Positions 1 to 13,200 of a DNA stretch of 64,000 bases are shown piece by piece (positions within the stretch are counted from its first letter, which is position 1; every line of letters starts with the position of its first letter). A program made the position numbers and the translations under genes. Source of the stretch: Asterochloris sp. CNOR1 (taxonomy: Eukaryota; Chlorophyta; Trebouxiophyceae; Trebouxiales; Trebouxiaceae); the NCBI GenBank assembly GCA_963969365.1, contig OZ017755.1, positions 1,550,001-1,614,000 on the forward strand, given 5' to 3'. A model generated the notes under the pieces. The model was not told the origin of the DNA and ran no database searches. It saw only the letters and a list, made by a program, of their open reading frames with translations.

Positions 1-3000
1 CAGCCAGGTGGGTCTCGCTCCCTGGGAAATTCGAGGCACAGCAGCAGGGCGCAAGCAGCAGGACAGTCTTGTGCAGAATGCAAGCTAAAGTCCCAGGCAG
101 GCAGAAAGTTTCTTCAAGGTAAGTCGACGGATTCCACTTAAGCAGCACTAGATGTTCAAGCCAGTGCTTCCAGACTCCGGCAGAGCTCCCTTACCTCAAT
201 GCCAGTGTAGGACAGGTCGAGACTGCACAGGTCCTGCATCATGCTGAGCGCCAGCACAGTGACAGCATCGACCCCCAGGCATGCGCTCAGCACGACCTCT
301 TGCAGCCGTCCAGCCCCTGCCAGGGCAGCAGCCATTGCTGGCCCGGTCAGCCGCGTGCAGAAGCTGGCGTCCAGACGCCGCATGTTCGGGCACCGCAGCT
401 GCAAGTCATGCAGGTCTGCACACCCCCTGCACACGGCACAGGCGGTCAGGCTATGAGCAACTGCTTGAGGTAGGGGCACTGCAGCTGCAAGGCAGTGCAG
501 CGCCAACACATGAAGAAGCAGCCTGGAAGGGCAACAGTCCTGAAGGCTTGCTCTGGCACAAGTGCTCAGCTGGGGGCCCTTCATGAGGGCAGGAGACTTC
601 AAGTTTTCTGGGTCATACAGGCTGCAAACTTCACAGCATGGGCTTTGCTCTAACACCTTCAGCAGCATTGAGCAGGTGGTTCAAAGGGTGCAGGACGCAG
701 GTGGCAACTGGCGCCAGGGGACTGGTGGCTGATTTACCTCAAGTCCAGCTCCTGAATGGATTCTGAGTCCAGAGCCACCCAGTGCAGGCTGGGGCAAGGG
801 CCCAGGTCCAGCCGTGGCATCTTGTCGCCTTTCAGCAGCAGCTGCAGGCCCGCAAACGCAGCCTGCTTAGTGGCCTGTGTTTCAACACAAATGTGCCAGA
901 CCCATGCCAGACATGTCTGTCGCTGCTTCTGTGGACCGGCCTGTGCTGGCAGAGAGCAATAATGCAGACTGCCACGTACCTTTCCGACAAATGACAGCAT
1001 CAGGTGGAACTAAGATGTGACCTGCGCCCCCCACCTGCCAGAGACTGGAGCACTCGCTGATGCTGCAGGTGACCAGCTGGGCGCACTCCAGGCACAGCGC
1101 GGTGAGGTCGTTGCACAGCGTGACCTCCAAATGCTCCAGCTGTGGCAAGACCAGCCTGACCCGATCCTGCTTGATGCACTGCTGCAGCACTAGCTTCCTG
1201 CACAGCAGATGCTGGCAGCATTTAGTGCCAGCAAACTTCAAGGCAGTCTTCTGTGACCACAACACATGCAGCCTGCAGGGCCGCCAATGCCCAGACGCAA
1301 CGTCCTGCAGTGCAGATGCCGCTTTAATCCCTCTGGCTTAGATGCTCTGCTCCATTACCAGCCGCACCCAAGCTGCAGGATGGCAGGTGACACCTTCATG
1401 TAAGCAAATATGTGCACAAAGGGGCAATGTGCCCACCTCAGATCATGGGAGCTCTCCGTCAGCGACCTGGCCAGGCCAACGCACAGCCTGCACTTGCGCA
1501 TCTCCAGCTGCACAGGCATGAAGCCCAGGTGTTAGCGAAGTTTGGCGCAATAGCAAGCTGGAATCAGGACAAGGCACCTTGCCACGGCATCAGTGAAGGC
1601 GAGTCAGCTGGCAGTGTTACTGTTCAGGGGGACTGTCAGCTCACCTGGGTGAGCTTGGGTGTGTCGAGATGAAGCGTAGCCAGAGAAGGGAGACACAGGA
1701 GGTCCAGGTGTACTAAAGCAAAAGAGGATAGAGTGAGGTCTGTGAGTGCGCTGCAAAGCTGCGAAGGGGTGCCCTGCCCATTGTCTGGGCTCAGCCTGAG
1801 GCTGGACAACTGCGGCGTGTGAAGCGCAATCTGCAGGCAAGCACCTGTGCTCCAAGTGCAATTAATTTGTGGAAGCAGAGTCCTAAGATTTTTGCCCAGG
1901 ATGCTCACCAGGCGGGTAAAAGGGGGGGTGGTGGGGGGTGGGGATGCACCCACAGCCACCAGTGGCCCTACAACATCTGTCAGCCCCTCTGTGTGCCAAA
2001 ACATTAGCCAGAAGCGTGACAATAATAGCCTGACAAGAGTCACGACTGGCTAAAAGCGGAGCCATCAGCAGGGACCATGGTGAGCTGCTGCAGTCGGGGC
2101 GCATCACCAACATGCTTCAAGGCACAAACAAGCTGTGCACCGGCGCACCGTGTGGAGGTTACTGCCAGAGACACACATCACGCGCAGCCTTGACAGGGAC
2201 AGCTTGATGCTCGAGGCCGGTGTTTGCTCCATCTTCAGGACCTGCAGCGTCGTCTGCCGGCTCACAAACCTGTGGCTGGCCCCCTGCAGCATCAATTTGG
2301 AGAGTTGATGAACCCCGTGGGGTGCTGGTGGTGCCTAGGATCTGGAGTGACTCTGCGCTTCGGCTTGCTGACTCAGTTGCATGCATGCCAGACAGATCGT
2401 GAGCTGCCGGATCTACAGAGTGGGCTCTTTTTGCTGTGGGCCAGCCACATGGGCTTCCACTGCAGTCGGCATACACTCAGCGCACCTCTTCTGCATGCCT
2501 GAGAGCGCTACAGCTGGCCACGCGCTGACTAGCTTTGCAATGCAAGGCGGCTGTGGGCAGTGCCTACCTCTCCACCTGTATGTCTGTGATTGCCACCATT
2601 GGACAAATCCAGCTCGATCAGCTGCGAAAACTGGGCACCGCTAGTCCCTGCGAATTTGCGGCAGCCAGCCAGGGAGAGGTACCTCAACTGAGGTACACTG
2701 TTCCGGATCTGCAAGGACAGCAGGTGTGGTGTTCGGCTGCTGCACATGTTAACTGCGTCGCCACGTGCACCACAGGCACATTTTGACTGTGCCTGACGCC
2801 ACAGGACATGAGCTCTGCCCACCAGGTTTACAGCTAATGCTGGGGCTGGGCAGCTGGGCAAAGCCATATTGTGCACCAGATAGCATGACACACGTGAGCG
2901 TCATGGCCAGCAGAGGCAGTGCATCACCCAGACAGGGCAGGAACACTGATGTCAGCAGATGCAGGAAGCCAATCTGGGCCTCTGCAGAGCCGAACAGGAC

Positions 3001-4925
3001 GAGCCACATCAGAGTTATCAGAGCCAGCAGAGGCAGGGCAACATTGTGACAGTACAAGGCAGATGCAGCAGGCCAACGTGGTTCCCAGACTCGCTGGCCA
3101 GGCTCACCCGGTCCATGGTTTCATCCGCTGAAATGGTATCGCCGGCCAGGCTGAGCCATTGAAGCTGAGTCAGGCCTCGCAGCAGCCTCGGCAACTGCGC
3201 TTTATCTCTGCTCAGACCTGGAGCGCATGAGCAGGCCGGCATCAGCTTCTTGCACCCAAGCAGCAGTATTTTGGCAACCTCAGAGGACAGCAGGCGGCAG
3301 CCCTCCAGCTGTCTTTGCAGTCATGCAGGCCTCAGCAGACACCTCTCAAGGTGACCTGTGCAGCCAACTAGGTGCATCTCACCTTACAAGGAGAGTTAGT
3401 GTAGCCAGGCAAAGGGACCGCACTCAAGCACACCTTGCATGGTGACCTTGGTGAGCTGGCTGCAGCTACTCAATGCCACAAGGCCTGTGATGTTGCAGTG
3501 CACCAGGCACAGCTCCTGCAGGCTGGGGATGGTGAGGGCTGGCCTGAGGTGGCAATCCTGAAGCTTCAGATGCGTCAATGAGGCACTGGGCCACAGCATC
3601 CCCTGCAACGCAGGCATGATGGGTTGCTTAGATCAACATCATGCATCTGACCCAAGACTGTGGGTGGGGAGCGATATCCTCTGCCCCAGTTGCTGCACAG
3701 TCGTCGTGCACCGGCCTCCTGAACTGCTCTGTAGATGTGACTCCTGCTGATATACAACCCTGGCAATCTGAGGCTCAGGGCTGCAGACACTTGAGGTCTC
3801 CAGCAGACACTTGAGGGTCCTGCAGAGCTGCACAGCCTTCAAAGGTACAGGTAATTGAGGAGCAACACCCAATACAGTGAAGGCCAGCTGCCACGAGGGT
3901 AGCTGCCTATCAAACCTGTGTGGAAGTGGTTTGCAAGCTGTGCTGTGCAATTGGCTGAGGGTCCATGGAACTGCAAACCCTTGTGAGCGGGGACTAGACT
4001 ATGATGAAGGGCAGAGACACCGTCACGTCTGGCACTGCATCATATGGCAGCCATCTTTGCCTGTTTGGAGTCCCCCACTGCCATGAACGTAGCGGTTACA
4101 CTCTGCAGCTGGGAGCAGCGTGCCAGGCGCGCCAGATCGAGGTCATCCAGCGGCCCGCCAGGGTGTTGAAAAGTGCCAAGAGTCAAGTTCTGCAACCTGC
4201 AGCCAGAGCATCAAAGCTGCACCTTGCTCTGCATGCGGTCCCCATCGAGACTTGGAGCTGAAGCAGACTGAGGGAGCCATGCGGCTGCTGTTGCGTCAGT
4301 CAGCAAGGGCACCCCCGATCAACATCTTGCCCTGGCCCCTGACAATGTGGCACAGGTTTGTTCTCCAGCTGCTGGGAGGGCACTCAGCTGCTCAATCACC
4401 CCGCAGCCCTCAGCTCCTTGCCAATTCCCAGACTGGAAAGTCCACCCCTTTCCATTGGCAGCGGAGCAGTGTGGAGAGGCTGACCTTGTCAGCTCTGAAG
4501 GCTCGGCAAGGACCACAATCCAGGGCTGAATGCCTCGCAGGTTGAGGCTGATGACTCCCGTGTGCTCCCTCAACATGCGAGCGATCTGCATGCCAGAGCA
4601 GCTCTGTATGGTGTGATATCAGAAGGCCAAGCCTTGGAGCTGCCGAATGGTAGGACGCCACACCATACGGCAGGATCTGGTCACTAGGGGCGCTGCTCCT
4701 TGCTGGGACACGAGATCTGACCTGTGCATGCCCCAGCCTTGGGTACAGACTGAAATCCACATTTTCCCAGAACTGTGGGGCTGTGGCAACACTGCGCCAA
4801 AGCCTGCAGGCTGTGCTGGCCATGGAACGCTGCTGCAGGCTGCAGTGCGCCAAAATGCTGGACACCAGATCGTTGCTGTTGGACACAGCTGATCGAGCAC
4901 CATCAACCTCCATGTCTACGGCCAT
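1..4925 (-). CDS. F-box/leucine-rich-repeat protein (SLOMO/FBL15-like), 3' end outside window
   Basis: The first exon (about 4721-4925) starts at an ATG at 4925 and encodes an F-box-like segment: NDLVSSILAHCSLQQRSMAS followed by ACRLWRSVATAPQFWENVDF. Later exons on this strand carry leucine-rich repeats, for example around 4560, 3600-3440, 3230-3080, 2700-2580, 2295-2150, 1990-1650 and 1190-1020. The 430-196 exon reads MRRLDASFCTRLTG and ends DLCSLDLSYTGIE at a donor; this closely resembles the C-terminal LRR region of Arabidopsis F-box/LRR-repeat protein 15 (SLOW MOTION), as I recall it. Such proteins are substrate receptors of SCF ubiquitin ligases, where the F-box binds SKP1 and the LRR binds the target. 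The homologue continues past the last exon seen, so the gene very probably runs off the left edge. Exact internal exon borders were not all resolved. The target protein is unknown. Confidence 0.75.
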
Positions 4926-5424
4926 GCCGGCCTGCAGGCATAGGGCACAGATGTGGGCTGGGCCTGGCACGGCATCTTGTCAACTATCACTTGCCAGCAG
5001 CTGACGGCACAAGCAGTGCAGACCACAGGCAGAAATTGCAGGTATGCCTGTCTGCTCCACTGGCAGGCCATACGGCAGCGCAGGAGGTGCTCACCTTGGG
5101 CCTCAGAACCTGCAAGGCTCAGCGTGCTGGCTTGTTGTTTAATACAGAAATCCCCTTCTCCAGGACCAGTGGCATAACCCTGGACGCTGCTCCCAGCCTG
5201 AACAGGCTCCAGCCAGGGTAGGTGGTCAAGGTAACAGCGTTTCAGATCCGATGCATGGCTGAGTCCCTGATGAGCCTTTGCTCCACGACATCAGAGCTAA
5301 GCGGCCTGAGACTGCAAGAGAATGCAGCATGGGTGCAATTTGCTTTCTGGCCGACCAGGGTCACTGTAGCAACCCTCTTTACTGCTGCCCAATCAACCGT
5401 GCTTCCACCCCGTTCAGCTCTACG
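4926..5424. promoter_or_regulatory. Divergent intergenic region between F-box/LRR gene and glutamine synthetase
   Basis: About 500 nt separate the two proposed start codons, which point away from each other, so the promoters of both genes must lie here, or partly in the first glutamine synthetase intron (5452-5892). I saw no convincing TATA box or known motif. Short open frames in the stretch have no recognisable homology. Confidence 0.35.
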
Positions 5425-8400
5425 ATGGTCGCCTGCAGTCTCCATGGCAAGGTGAGGCGCCCCCAGGGATGCATCACATTTTCATTGTCTGCCCAGGCCG
5501 CATTGCGATCTGAGTCATGATGGACCCAGGCTCCCCTCCACATCCCGCTGCAGGCCATCACTTTTACATCAGGGCGCCCCCATGCTCTGGCTGCCAGGCC
5601 AGGGGCTGCCAAGGTGCGCATGAAAACTGCAATCCTAGTGCTGCCCTCATGACCTCGGAGGCTGTCAGCCGTGCCCAGATAGGCACAAGCAGCCTGCTGC
5701 CCTTGTGCATGAGCCTTCATGCGGCTGTGAGCTTTGATGCCACCTGAGTCACAAAGGGCCTTCCAGCCGTCATGAGCTGCCCCAGTGCACATGACAGGCC
5801 TGTGCAGAATATTTGGTCGGCTTTAGATGTGCAATCTGCCCTCCCTGCATGAAGACTAGATAGTGCACGATACACTGCTCGTGCCGGTGCAGGGTGGGAG
5901 GCGGACGCTGTTTGTCCGGGCTGCCCTCCCCGGTATCAAGATTGCTCAGAAGGCAGAGTACATCTGGTGCGATGGCCGTGAGGGTGCCGTCGACAAGGCA
6001 AGCAATTGGACCTGCCAGAGCGGGATGACCTGTGGCACCTGCAGCCTGTTGCACACCACAAGGAGTTCCCTTAGCTTGCATCACTTGGCGGGCCGCCTGC
6101 CTGTACATCCTCGCATGCCTGACACACATGTTTGCAAGACCTGAAGACAGTGAGCCGCCTGTTGCTTTTGACACGGTGTGTCGCAAGCTGTGGTGTGCTC
6201 CTCGCTGCCCAACAATGCACCTGCCTCTGGCCAGTTTGATGTGATGGCAACAGGCAGAAGCCAGTGACTTGTCTGCAGGGGCTGATATTCAATGAGATGC
6301 GCAGCAAGACAAAGGTGATCCAGGAGCCTCTGGGACTCAATCCCAAGGAGTACCCAGACTGGTCTTTCGATGGGAGCAGCACTGGCCAGGCTGAGGGCAA
6401 CAACTCAGACTGCATCCTCAAGTGAGTGATCACACTCACAAGAAGTGCAGAGGCCACTGTGGCGCCAGTGGTCACCGCTGTGCTTGCACCCTTCAGTTCT
6501 GACAGGGGCTGAGGCAGTGAGCCATGCAGGCAACACCAACTCCTCTAGAGAGAGCTGTCTTGCATATCAGCAAGTTTCAGGCCTGCAAATGGAGGCCTTT
6601 GAAACAGCTGGCTCCCACATGGTGCACAACATGGTGTGGCACACGACCTAGCATTGAGCCTGCACCTGACCTGGTGCAGCCCTGTCTGCGTGGTGCCTGA
6701 TCCAATCCGTGGTGGCGACAATGTTCTGGTCATGTGCGAAGTGTTCTACCCCGACGGCACACCCCATGAGACCAACACCCGTGCCAAGCTTGAGACTATA
6801 ATTGATGACAAGGTCCGGGCAGAGGAGTGTATGTACGGCTTTGAGCAGGTGGGTGTCTTCCAGGTCGTCAAAACCTGTGTTGGTGGCAGGTGGATGATTC
6901 AGCTCTGCCATGTAATACCTATGAGTCCCTGGGGCTGTCGCAGCATGTTCTGTGAGTGTATGAGCCCTCTTTGGGGCCTGCATGCAGCATGTTACTCAAT
7001 GCTGGCGGTAACCCTAGGGACCACTCTGACATCAGGGGTCACTTAGCCCGCCATGACAAGGGCATACATTGCGCCCCTGTGCTAGGGTGCCAGCCCGTCT
7101 CTGAGCATTGCAGCACTGGGAGGCAGGCAATGGCTCAGTGGCTGCCGGTTGAGCCCATGCATATGGGCTGCCTGAGAGCTGTTGCAAGAAGTCAGTGCAG
7201 TGCAGCTGCAGGCGTGCATCACCTTCAAGATGCACAAGCAGTCCAAATGGATGTTACAATTCTCTTCCTGTTCAAAGTGACTCGTCTCATGTGCAAGCTG
7301 TGTTCACATCCTTGATCTCCCTCTGACACTCAGCTGCTTGCAACAGGAGTACACAATGGTGTCGAAGTCTGGTCAGGTGCATGGCTGGCCCATTGGAGGC
7401 TACCCTGCCCCTCAGGGCCCATTCTACTGCGGTGTGGGCTCCGAGTCTGTATACGGGCGGCAGCTGGCTGAGGCACACATGGATGCCTGCATCCGGGTGA
7501 GAGCTTGTCAACTCACTCACACTCTGCAGCACCGGCAAGTTGGCCTGGGCTGCATTCATGCAAGTGCATACAATTGTTGAAGTTTTCAAAGAGCCCTGCA
7601 AGCCTGGCTGCAAGCAATGCCAGTGTCAGCAATCCAGAAGCAGGCCGGGAGCTCTGCTGGTGCTTGATTGGCCACAAGAACATCTGCCGACTCCTGGCAA
7701 TGTAGACTTTGAGCAGCCCCCCTGCTGCCCATGCAGGCTGGCATCACTATCAGTGGCATTAATGCTGAGGTCATGCCTGGGCAGTGGGAGTTCCAGATTG
7801 GTGAGATGCTTGAGCTGTCTCCCCGTCCACTGCGCACCAGCCTGGCAGGCAGATGTGGGGGCATGCCTGCATACAACCCAAGCGGGCCATTGAAGGGCTG
7901 CAGCAACCTGCATCATGTGCTACAGCAGGGCCTATGACCCACCCCACCCACCCGATGTTTGTCCCATGCACAGCCCCAAAGCCACATGACATGCTGTAGT
8001 GTTAGCTGGAACCCACACCACTGTGATGGTGCACTTGACCTGTCCCAGTCTTGTGAAGCATCTCTCTGAGGTTGTCTCTCCTTCTACAGGCCCTGTGGGC
8101 CCGTTGGAGGTGGGTGACCAGGTCATGCTGGCCCGGTGGCTGCTTCACCGCCTGGGAGAGGACTTCAACATCATCTCCACCTTCAACCCCAAGCCCGTCA
8201 AGGGGGACTGGAACGGTGCGCCTGCCAAACTGTGCGCGAGTGTGAGCATGCTGGACGGTGTTCTCAGGGGCCTGGAAGGCTGCCCCACACCCTGTGTGGT
8301 CTGAATGCCTACCCAGGCCGCGTGCAAGTAATGCAGCTGGTCAAACCCAGGCCGTCGTCTTTCCCATTCAGCTCTGTATTGCCGATTAGCAATGAGCTGT

Positions 8401-10021
8401 GTCTCCTGGCTGATCAGCCCGCCATCCCCGTGCTGCCTAAGCCTGTCAGAGTGTGCGCTGGCTGCCTGCAGCTTGCCATTTTTTAGCCCGAAGCCTCATG
8501 GTAACTGCAGGCAGTCAGTTGCTGCTGTGCTCTCTTGTGCCACACATACTGATGTCTGTATGGCAAGGCTGCCTGCACTGATCTGCGGCTTTCTTGCCTG
8601 AAGTCCGTCTAGGGCAGTCTCAAACATGATTTTCAGAAGGCAATGTACTTCGTGAGGTTGTTGCTCAACACGGTCTTAAAATGTCTGCCTTTGTGCTTGA
8701 TCAAGCTGCCTGCGGCTTCCTGGCACTGAGATGCTCCAGCTGCAAATGCTGAAGCAGCAGCACAGAGTGGCAGCCGAGTTCTGCCTGTGTCCTTCCCTGC
8801 TGCCCCCTGCAGGCATTGATGAAGCATGGCTTGGTGGCCCCTCTGCGGGTGGAGGTCCTGCAGTCAATTACTGCCCTCGCCCTCTGCCTACATCAATGTG
8901 CTTCCCTCCAGAAAACCCAGTCTACCTTTTGTGCATGATAGGGCGGCCCCATCATGACGAGGTCTGCAAGCATCTCTGGGGCATGCCTGTCAGCATCGGC
9001 TCTCATGCCACACTGCTATGTTATTCTGACCTCATAGCACCTCCATCTAATTTCTGTAGGCACGGGCGCCCACACCAACTACTCCACCAAGAGCATGCGT
9101 GAGCCTGGAGGCATGAAGGCCATTGAGGCTGCCATTGACCGCCTGTCCAAGACCCACGCTGAGCACATCTCGCAGTACGGGACAGACAATGAGCTGCGCC
9201 TGACCGGCAAGCACGAGACCTGCGACATGAACACCTTCAGGTCAGCAGGGTTGCAACAGAAAGGCTTGCCCATCTGGTTGCATTGCCATGAGCTTCCCAG
9301 GGCAGCGGCTCCTGCCTCAAAGGCAAGCATGCGCCCTGCGAGGATATGACGCTCAGGTGAGGATGGCACAGGGGAAAACCTTCCTGTGTCAAAGCGGTGG
9401 TCTCGTGGTCCCAATTTCTACAACAAGGTCTTGACATCAAGCACATGTTATCAGGCATGATAGCAGGCCCTTGCAGGCCCTTGCTAGCTGGCCTGCGTTT
9501 TGGAGTGGGCAGCAGCTGGTTGCAATGCCCAGACTGCTCTTGCCTGAGAGGTGCAAGGAGCGGATTCATGGCACTGCTCTCAGTGCATGTGCGCCATGTG
9601 CCCACTGGTCAAGTCTTACAAGGAGCAATGATGTTGAGTCTGGTGTGTAAGATCAGACAGAGACGGCAGGTCCGCCATGCATGCTGGCTGCTATGCTGAG
9701 CTGCAGTGGCCGCTGCGACGCTGTCATCTAAGGAGCTTGTGCACATGGCTGCTCTGCATTGCGCCTGCCCTAACAAGACCTGCTGTGTCAGGTGAAGGGT
9801 GGGAAATTGCAGTTCAACCAGCCAACAGCCTGTTTTGCCTGCCATTCTGACCAGCTGTGTACCCGCCCTGCAGGTTTGGCGTGGCTGACCGTGGTGCGTC
9901 CATCCGCATACCCCTGCCTGTTCAGCTGAAGGGCTACGGATACTTGGAGGACAGGCGGCCAGCTGCCAATGTGGACCCCTACACAGTGGCTCGCCTCTTG
10001 ATCAAGTCCACCATCAAGTAG
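5425..10021 (+). CDS. Glutamine synthetase, eukaryotic GSII type
   Basis: It makes glutamine from glutamate, ammonia and ATP, the main entry of inorganic nitrogen. Exons read as 5425-5451, 5893-5988, 6279-6421, 6680-6848, 7347-7496, 7737-7800, 8090-8215, 9060-9240 and 9874-10021, stop TAG. They total 1104 nt (367 aa), typical for GSII, and every junction from 6279 onward is in phase. Motifs in order: [67 protein letters not shown], the ATP/ammonia-site region [20 protein letters not shown], and [13 protein letters not shown]. The core is very certain. The first two exons are less so: exon 1 gives only MVACSLHGK, and the exon 2 donor (GTCGAC) is weak but needed for frame. I see no clear transit peptide, which favours a cytosolic enzyme, though an alternative 5' exon could change that. 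The 844-nt intron 8216-9059 holds no recognisable gene. Confidence 0.93.
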
Positions 10022-10274
10022 GCTGCTGCCACAAGGCAGAGGACAGTTTCCAAGTTGACGGCACCTTTGAAGCTGCCAATTTCTGATACCAGTCAACATG
10101 TGCAGCAGCTAAGGCCCCATTGAGAAGGGATTTCTCAGCTGAGACTGCAATGACACCCCCTTCAGCCCCCGAGACAGAGCCTCTCACTGATACCCTCTCT
10201 TGAACTGTACTGGTCAATTCTTGAAAGTGCTATTCTGGACATCTTGGTGGAAGTCTGTGGATGGGACACCATAA

Positions 10275-13200
10275 CTACTGCTGACTGGTTGTCTGGCGTC
10301 TGGTCTGGCGCAGGCTGACGCCCCACTGCTTGGCAGCCTCCGACGATAGCCAACGGCCATCTGGCTGGGTGGTGGGCATCTGGCCACTGGTGGGATGCTG
10401 TGTGTCTGCTGCAGGCCCCTGCTGACACGGTGTCATTGCATGTCTGTCTAAGTCGTAAAGGAGGAACTGAGGTGGCATCATCGAGGCTGTTGAGGAGGGG
10501 CCACTCCCTCCAGGTAAATTGCAGAAGAGTGGCAGCCAGTGCATGTGGCTGACATGCTCAGCTGCAGCCACAGGCCAGGCTGCGAGGCTGTCTGGCTCAG
10601 TCTCAGGTGCCCTCTGCCTCAAGCTCCTGGGCTCCAGCTTGGGAGGTGCGCGGTGCTGCACAGCACCAGCAGTTGGGGCTCCGCCCGCCCTGCTGGCGAT
10701 GGCACTCGGCTTGGACCTCAAGCTGCCAGGTCTCGCTGGAAGCACTGGCTGCAGGTGCTGAGTCCTGTGAGCTGTGCCTGGAGGGGGTACTGGCGGCTGC
10801 CCTGCTGCCAGGCCAGCGCGGCGCTCTGCCGTGGCTGCAGCGCGTTCCTGGAGCTCCTGCATGAGACCCTGCCTGGCCCCTGCCAGCTGCGCACGGCCTG
10901 ACAGCCCTGACCCTGTAGCCTTCTCCATCATGTCGGCCGAGGGCTGGTCTGCCTGCTGCCGCCGTATCTCCCCGGCTGCCAGGTGCCAACCAGTGCTTTG
11001 CGGCAGGTCAATGAAAGAGGCAGCAGCCTCTGCTGCTGAGGCGAGGCTGCCGCGCCTGAGGACCTCGTTGTCCCGCAGAAGCTCCTTGCTGGTGGAGTGC
11101 AGCGACTCGCTGCCCAGCGTCTCAAGCTCCGCCAGGGAGGGCGGTGCAAGCCCTCCAGGCCGAAGCTTGCCTGCATGGGCAACACTTATGCTGCATGGAG
11201 ACATGGGGGGACACCAGTGGGGTTTGCTTGCTCTGGCAGCAGCTGACGCAGTGCAAGCGCGGCCTCCTCTGCCACTTTCCGCCTGTCCATGCTGTGCAGC
11301 AGTGCCTGCAAGACTGCCCCACCTGGGAGCATAGCTTCCAATGCAGTCGCCACCGCCATGGCTGCCTGCTCCCCGCAACCCATGGCAGCAGAGGCAATCC
11401 TGTTGGCACACCCTGGGGGCAGGGGACTATAGTCTGCTGGTTCAGGGGAACCCTGCCTGCAGGCAGGCAGAGGATGCAGCATTCCGACTGGGTGCACTGC
11501 CTGCTGCGCGCTGCCACTGGCCTCGACAAGCAGGCGGACACTGCCTAATGCGCAACGCTGGTTGCACAAGCAACCCTGGCAGATACACTGCTGCACAGTG
11601 CACTGCCTGGACTGAGTGCTATGCGTCAGCAGCACTAGCATGCACTGCAGAGGCTGCCTGGCCAGACAGCGGGCCACAGCAGGGCGCTTGCGCAGCAAAG
11701 TCAGCGTGCTCAGCATCACATGTGGGCTTGCCGGGGTTCCGCGGCTTGGACTGCTGCAGGTGCTTGGCCGTGTGGGTCACCTGGAGGCTGCCTGGGACAC
11801 GGTCCAAGCTGACCCGATGACAGCCTGCTGGGCCTCGCTGTCACGCAGCGCTGCAGCAGCGTCACTCTGCAGCTGCGCCAGCAGCAGGTCATGCCAGGAG
11901 GGCTCCTGTGCAGGGCCCAGCGCAGTCCCTGCCAAGCAACTGTCTCGTGCGTGCCTGCCAGGCAGCCCATCATACAGGGCCTCTGCAGCCTGCTCTGCTG
12001 CAGAAGTGGCTTCAGCCACCAGCCTGCATGCATACAGGGCACTCGAGATTTGAGGGCACCGTCAGGCAAGCATCCTGCCAAGACATGGCCTCAGCTGTAA
12101 GAACGTGTGTGGACATGCAGTGGGAGGATCAGCTGCAGCTACCACCTGCCAGCGAGGCTGCTCACCTTGACATTGCACTGGGCTTCTCCTCCACGTGGCT
12201 GGAGCAGCCCTGGAAGTCCATCCCAGAGTCCGTGATGGCGCCGGAGGGCATCCTCAGCTGGGTGTCAACAGCGCCGTCAGCCATGAGGCTGCTGAGGCTG
12301 GCTGGTGGCAGGCTGGGGAGACATCCTGGGGCTGCTAGCATTGACAGCTGCACTGTCTGCTGGGCTGCCAGCGCTTTTGCGGCATCATTAGCCGCCAGGC
12401 CGGCTGCAGTGGCAGCATCCACTGCCTGCCTCTCCCGGGCCATGCTGCTGGCAGCTGGCAGTTCAGCTGGTGTGAGAGCCTCTGCACAGCCTGACGACAA
12501 TGGCAGAGATACTGCCTGTGGGATGGCCCCCCCGCTTGCCTCCTCGACAGATGCAAGGGCACATGTTGCACCGCCTGGTGCCAGGCCTAGAGCACCTGCA
12601 GCTGGCTCTGTGCGGGGCAGCATGTTGCTGCCCATGCCCTCATGCAGCCCCTGCCCTGCAGTCCCCACAGGGCTCTCTCCGGGAGTAGGCTGCTGTCTCT
12701 GCCCTTGCCCCTGCCCCTGCCCCTGAGACAGCTGCTGCTGCATCTGGCCACCCTCAGGTTGCCCCAGACCGCCAGGTGTGTCTGGCGCCTGCTCATGCCG
12801 GTGCCGCAGAGGCTTCGGCCTGCCCAGCCCCTGAGACAGCTCCCGCCGCAGGCTGCCTGCATCAGCTGCCCCCCCCAGGTCCTTTGTCTGCAGGTGCTGT
12901 CCCACACCACATCCAGGGCTGTCTGCATCAGCTGGCAACACCTCCAGGCGCACCTGCTCTGCCAGGTGCAGCAGAGAGCCCAACTGCTGTGTTTTCAGGT
13001 TGCGTGGGGTGTGCTGCCGGCTGCTGAGGCGCAGCTGCTCAATGGTGACGCGCATGCCAGGGCAGAGCGTAACCTGGAGGTGATGGCCTGCAGGGCAGGA
13101 GGCTGGGTGACTGATCACAAGCAGCGAGGCATTGTCGTGGTGAGACAAGTGCTCGAGGCAGTAGCACCATATCACGTCGCACAGCCAAGATGCTCGCTGA

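Noticed and set aside
1920-1945. G-rich run (gggggggtggtggggggtgggg) as a possible G-quadruplex
   Set aside because: It could fold, but it sits in an intron of the F-box gene with no supporting context; not listed as a feature.
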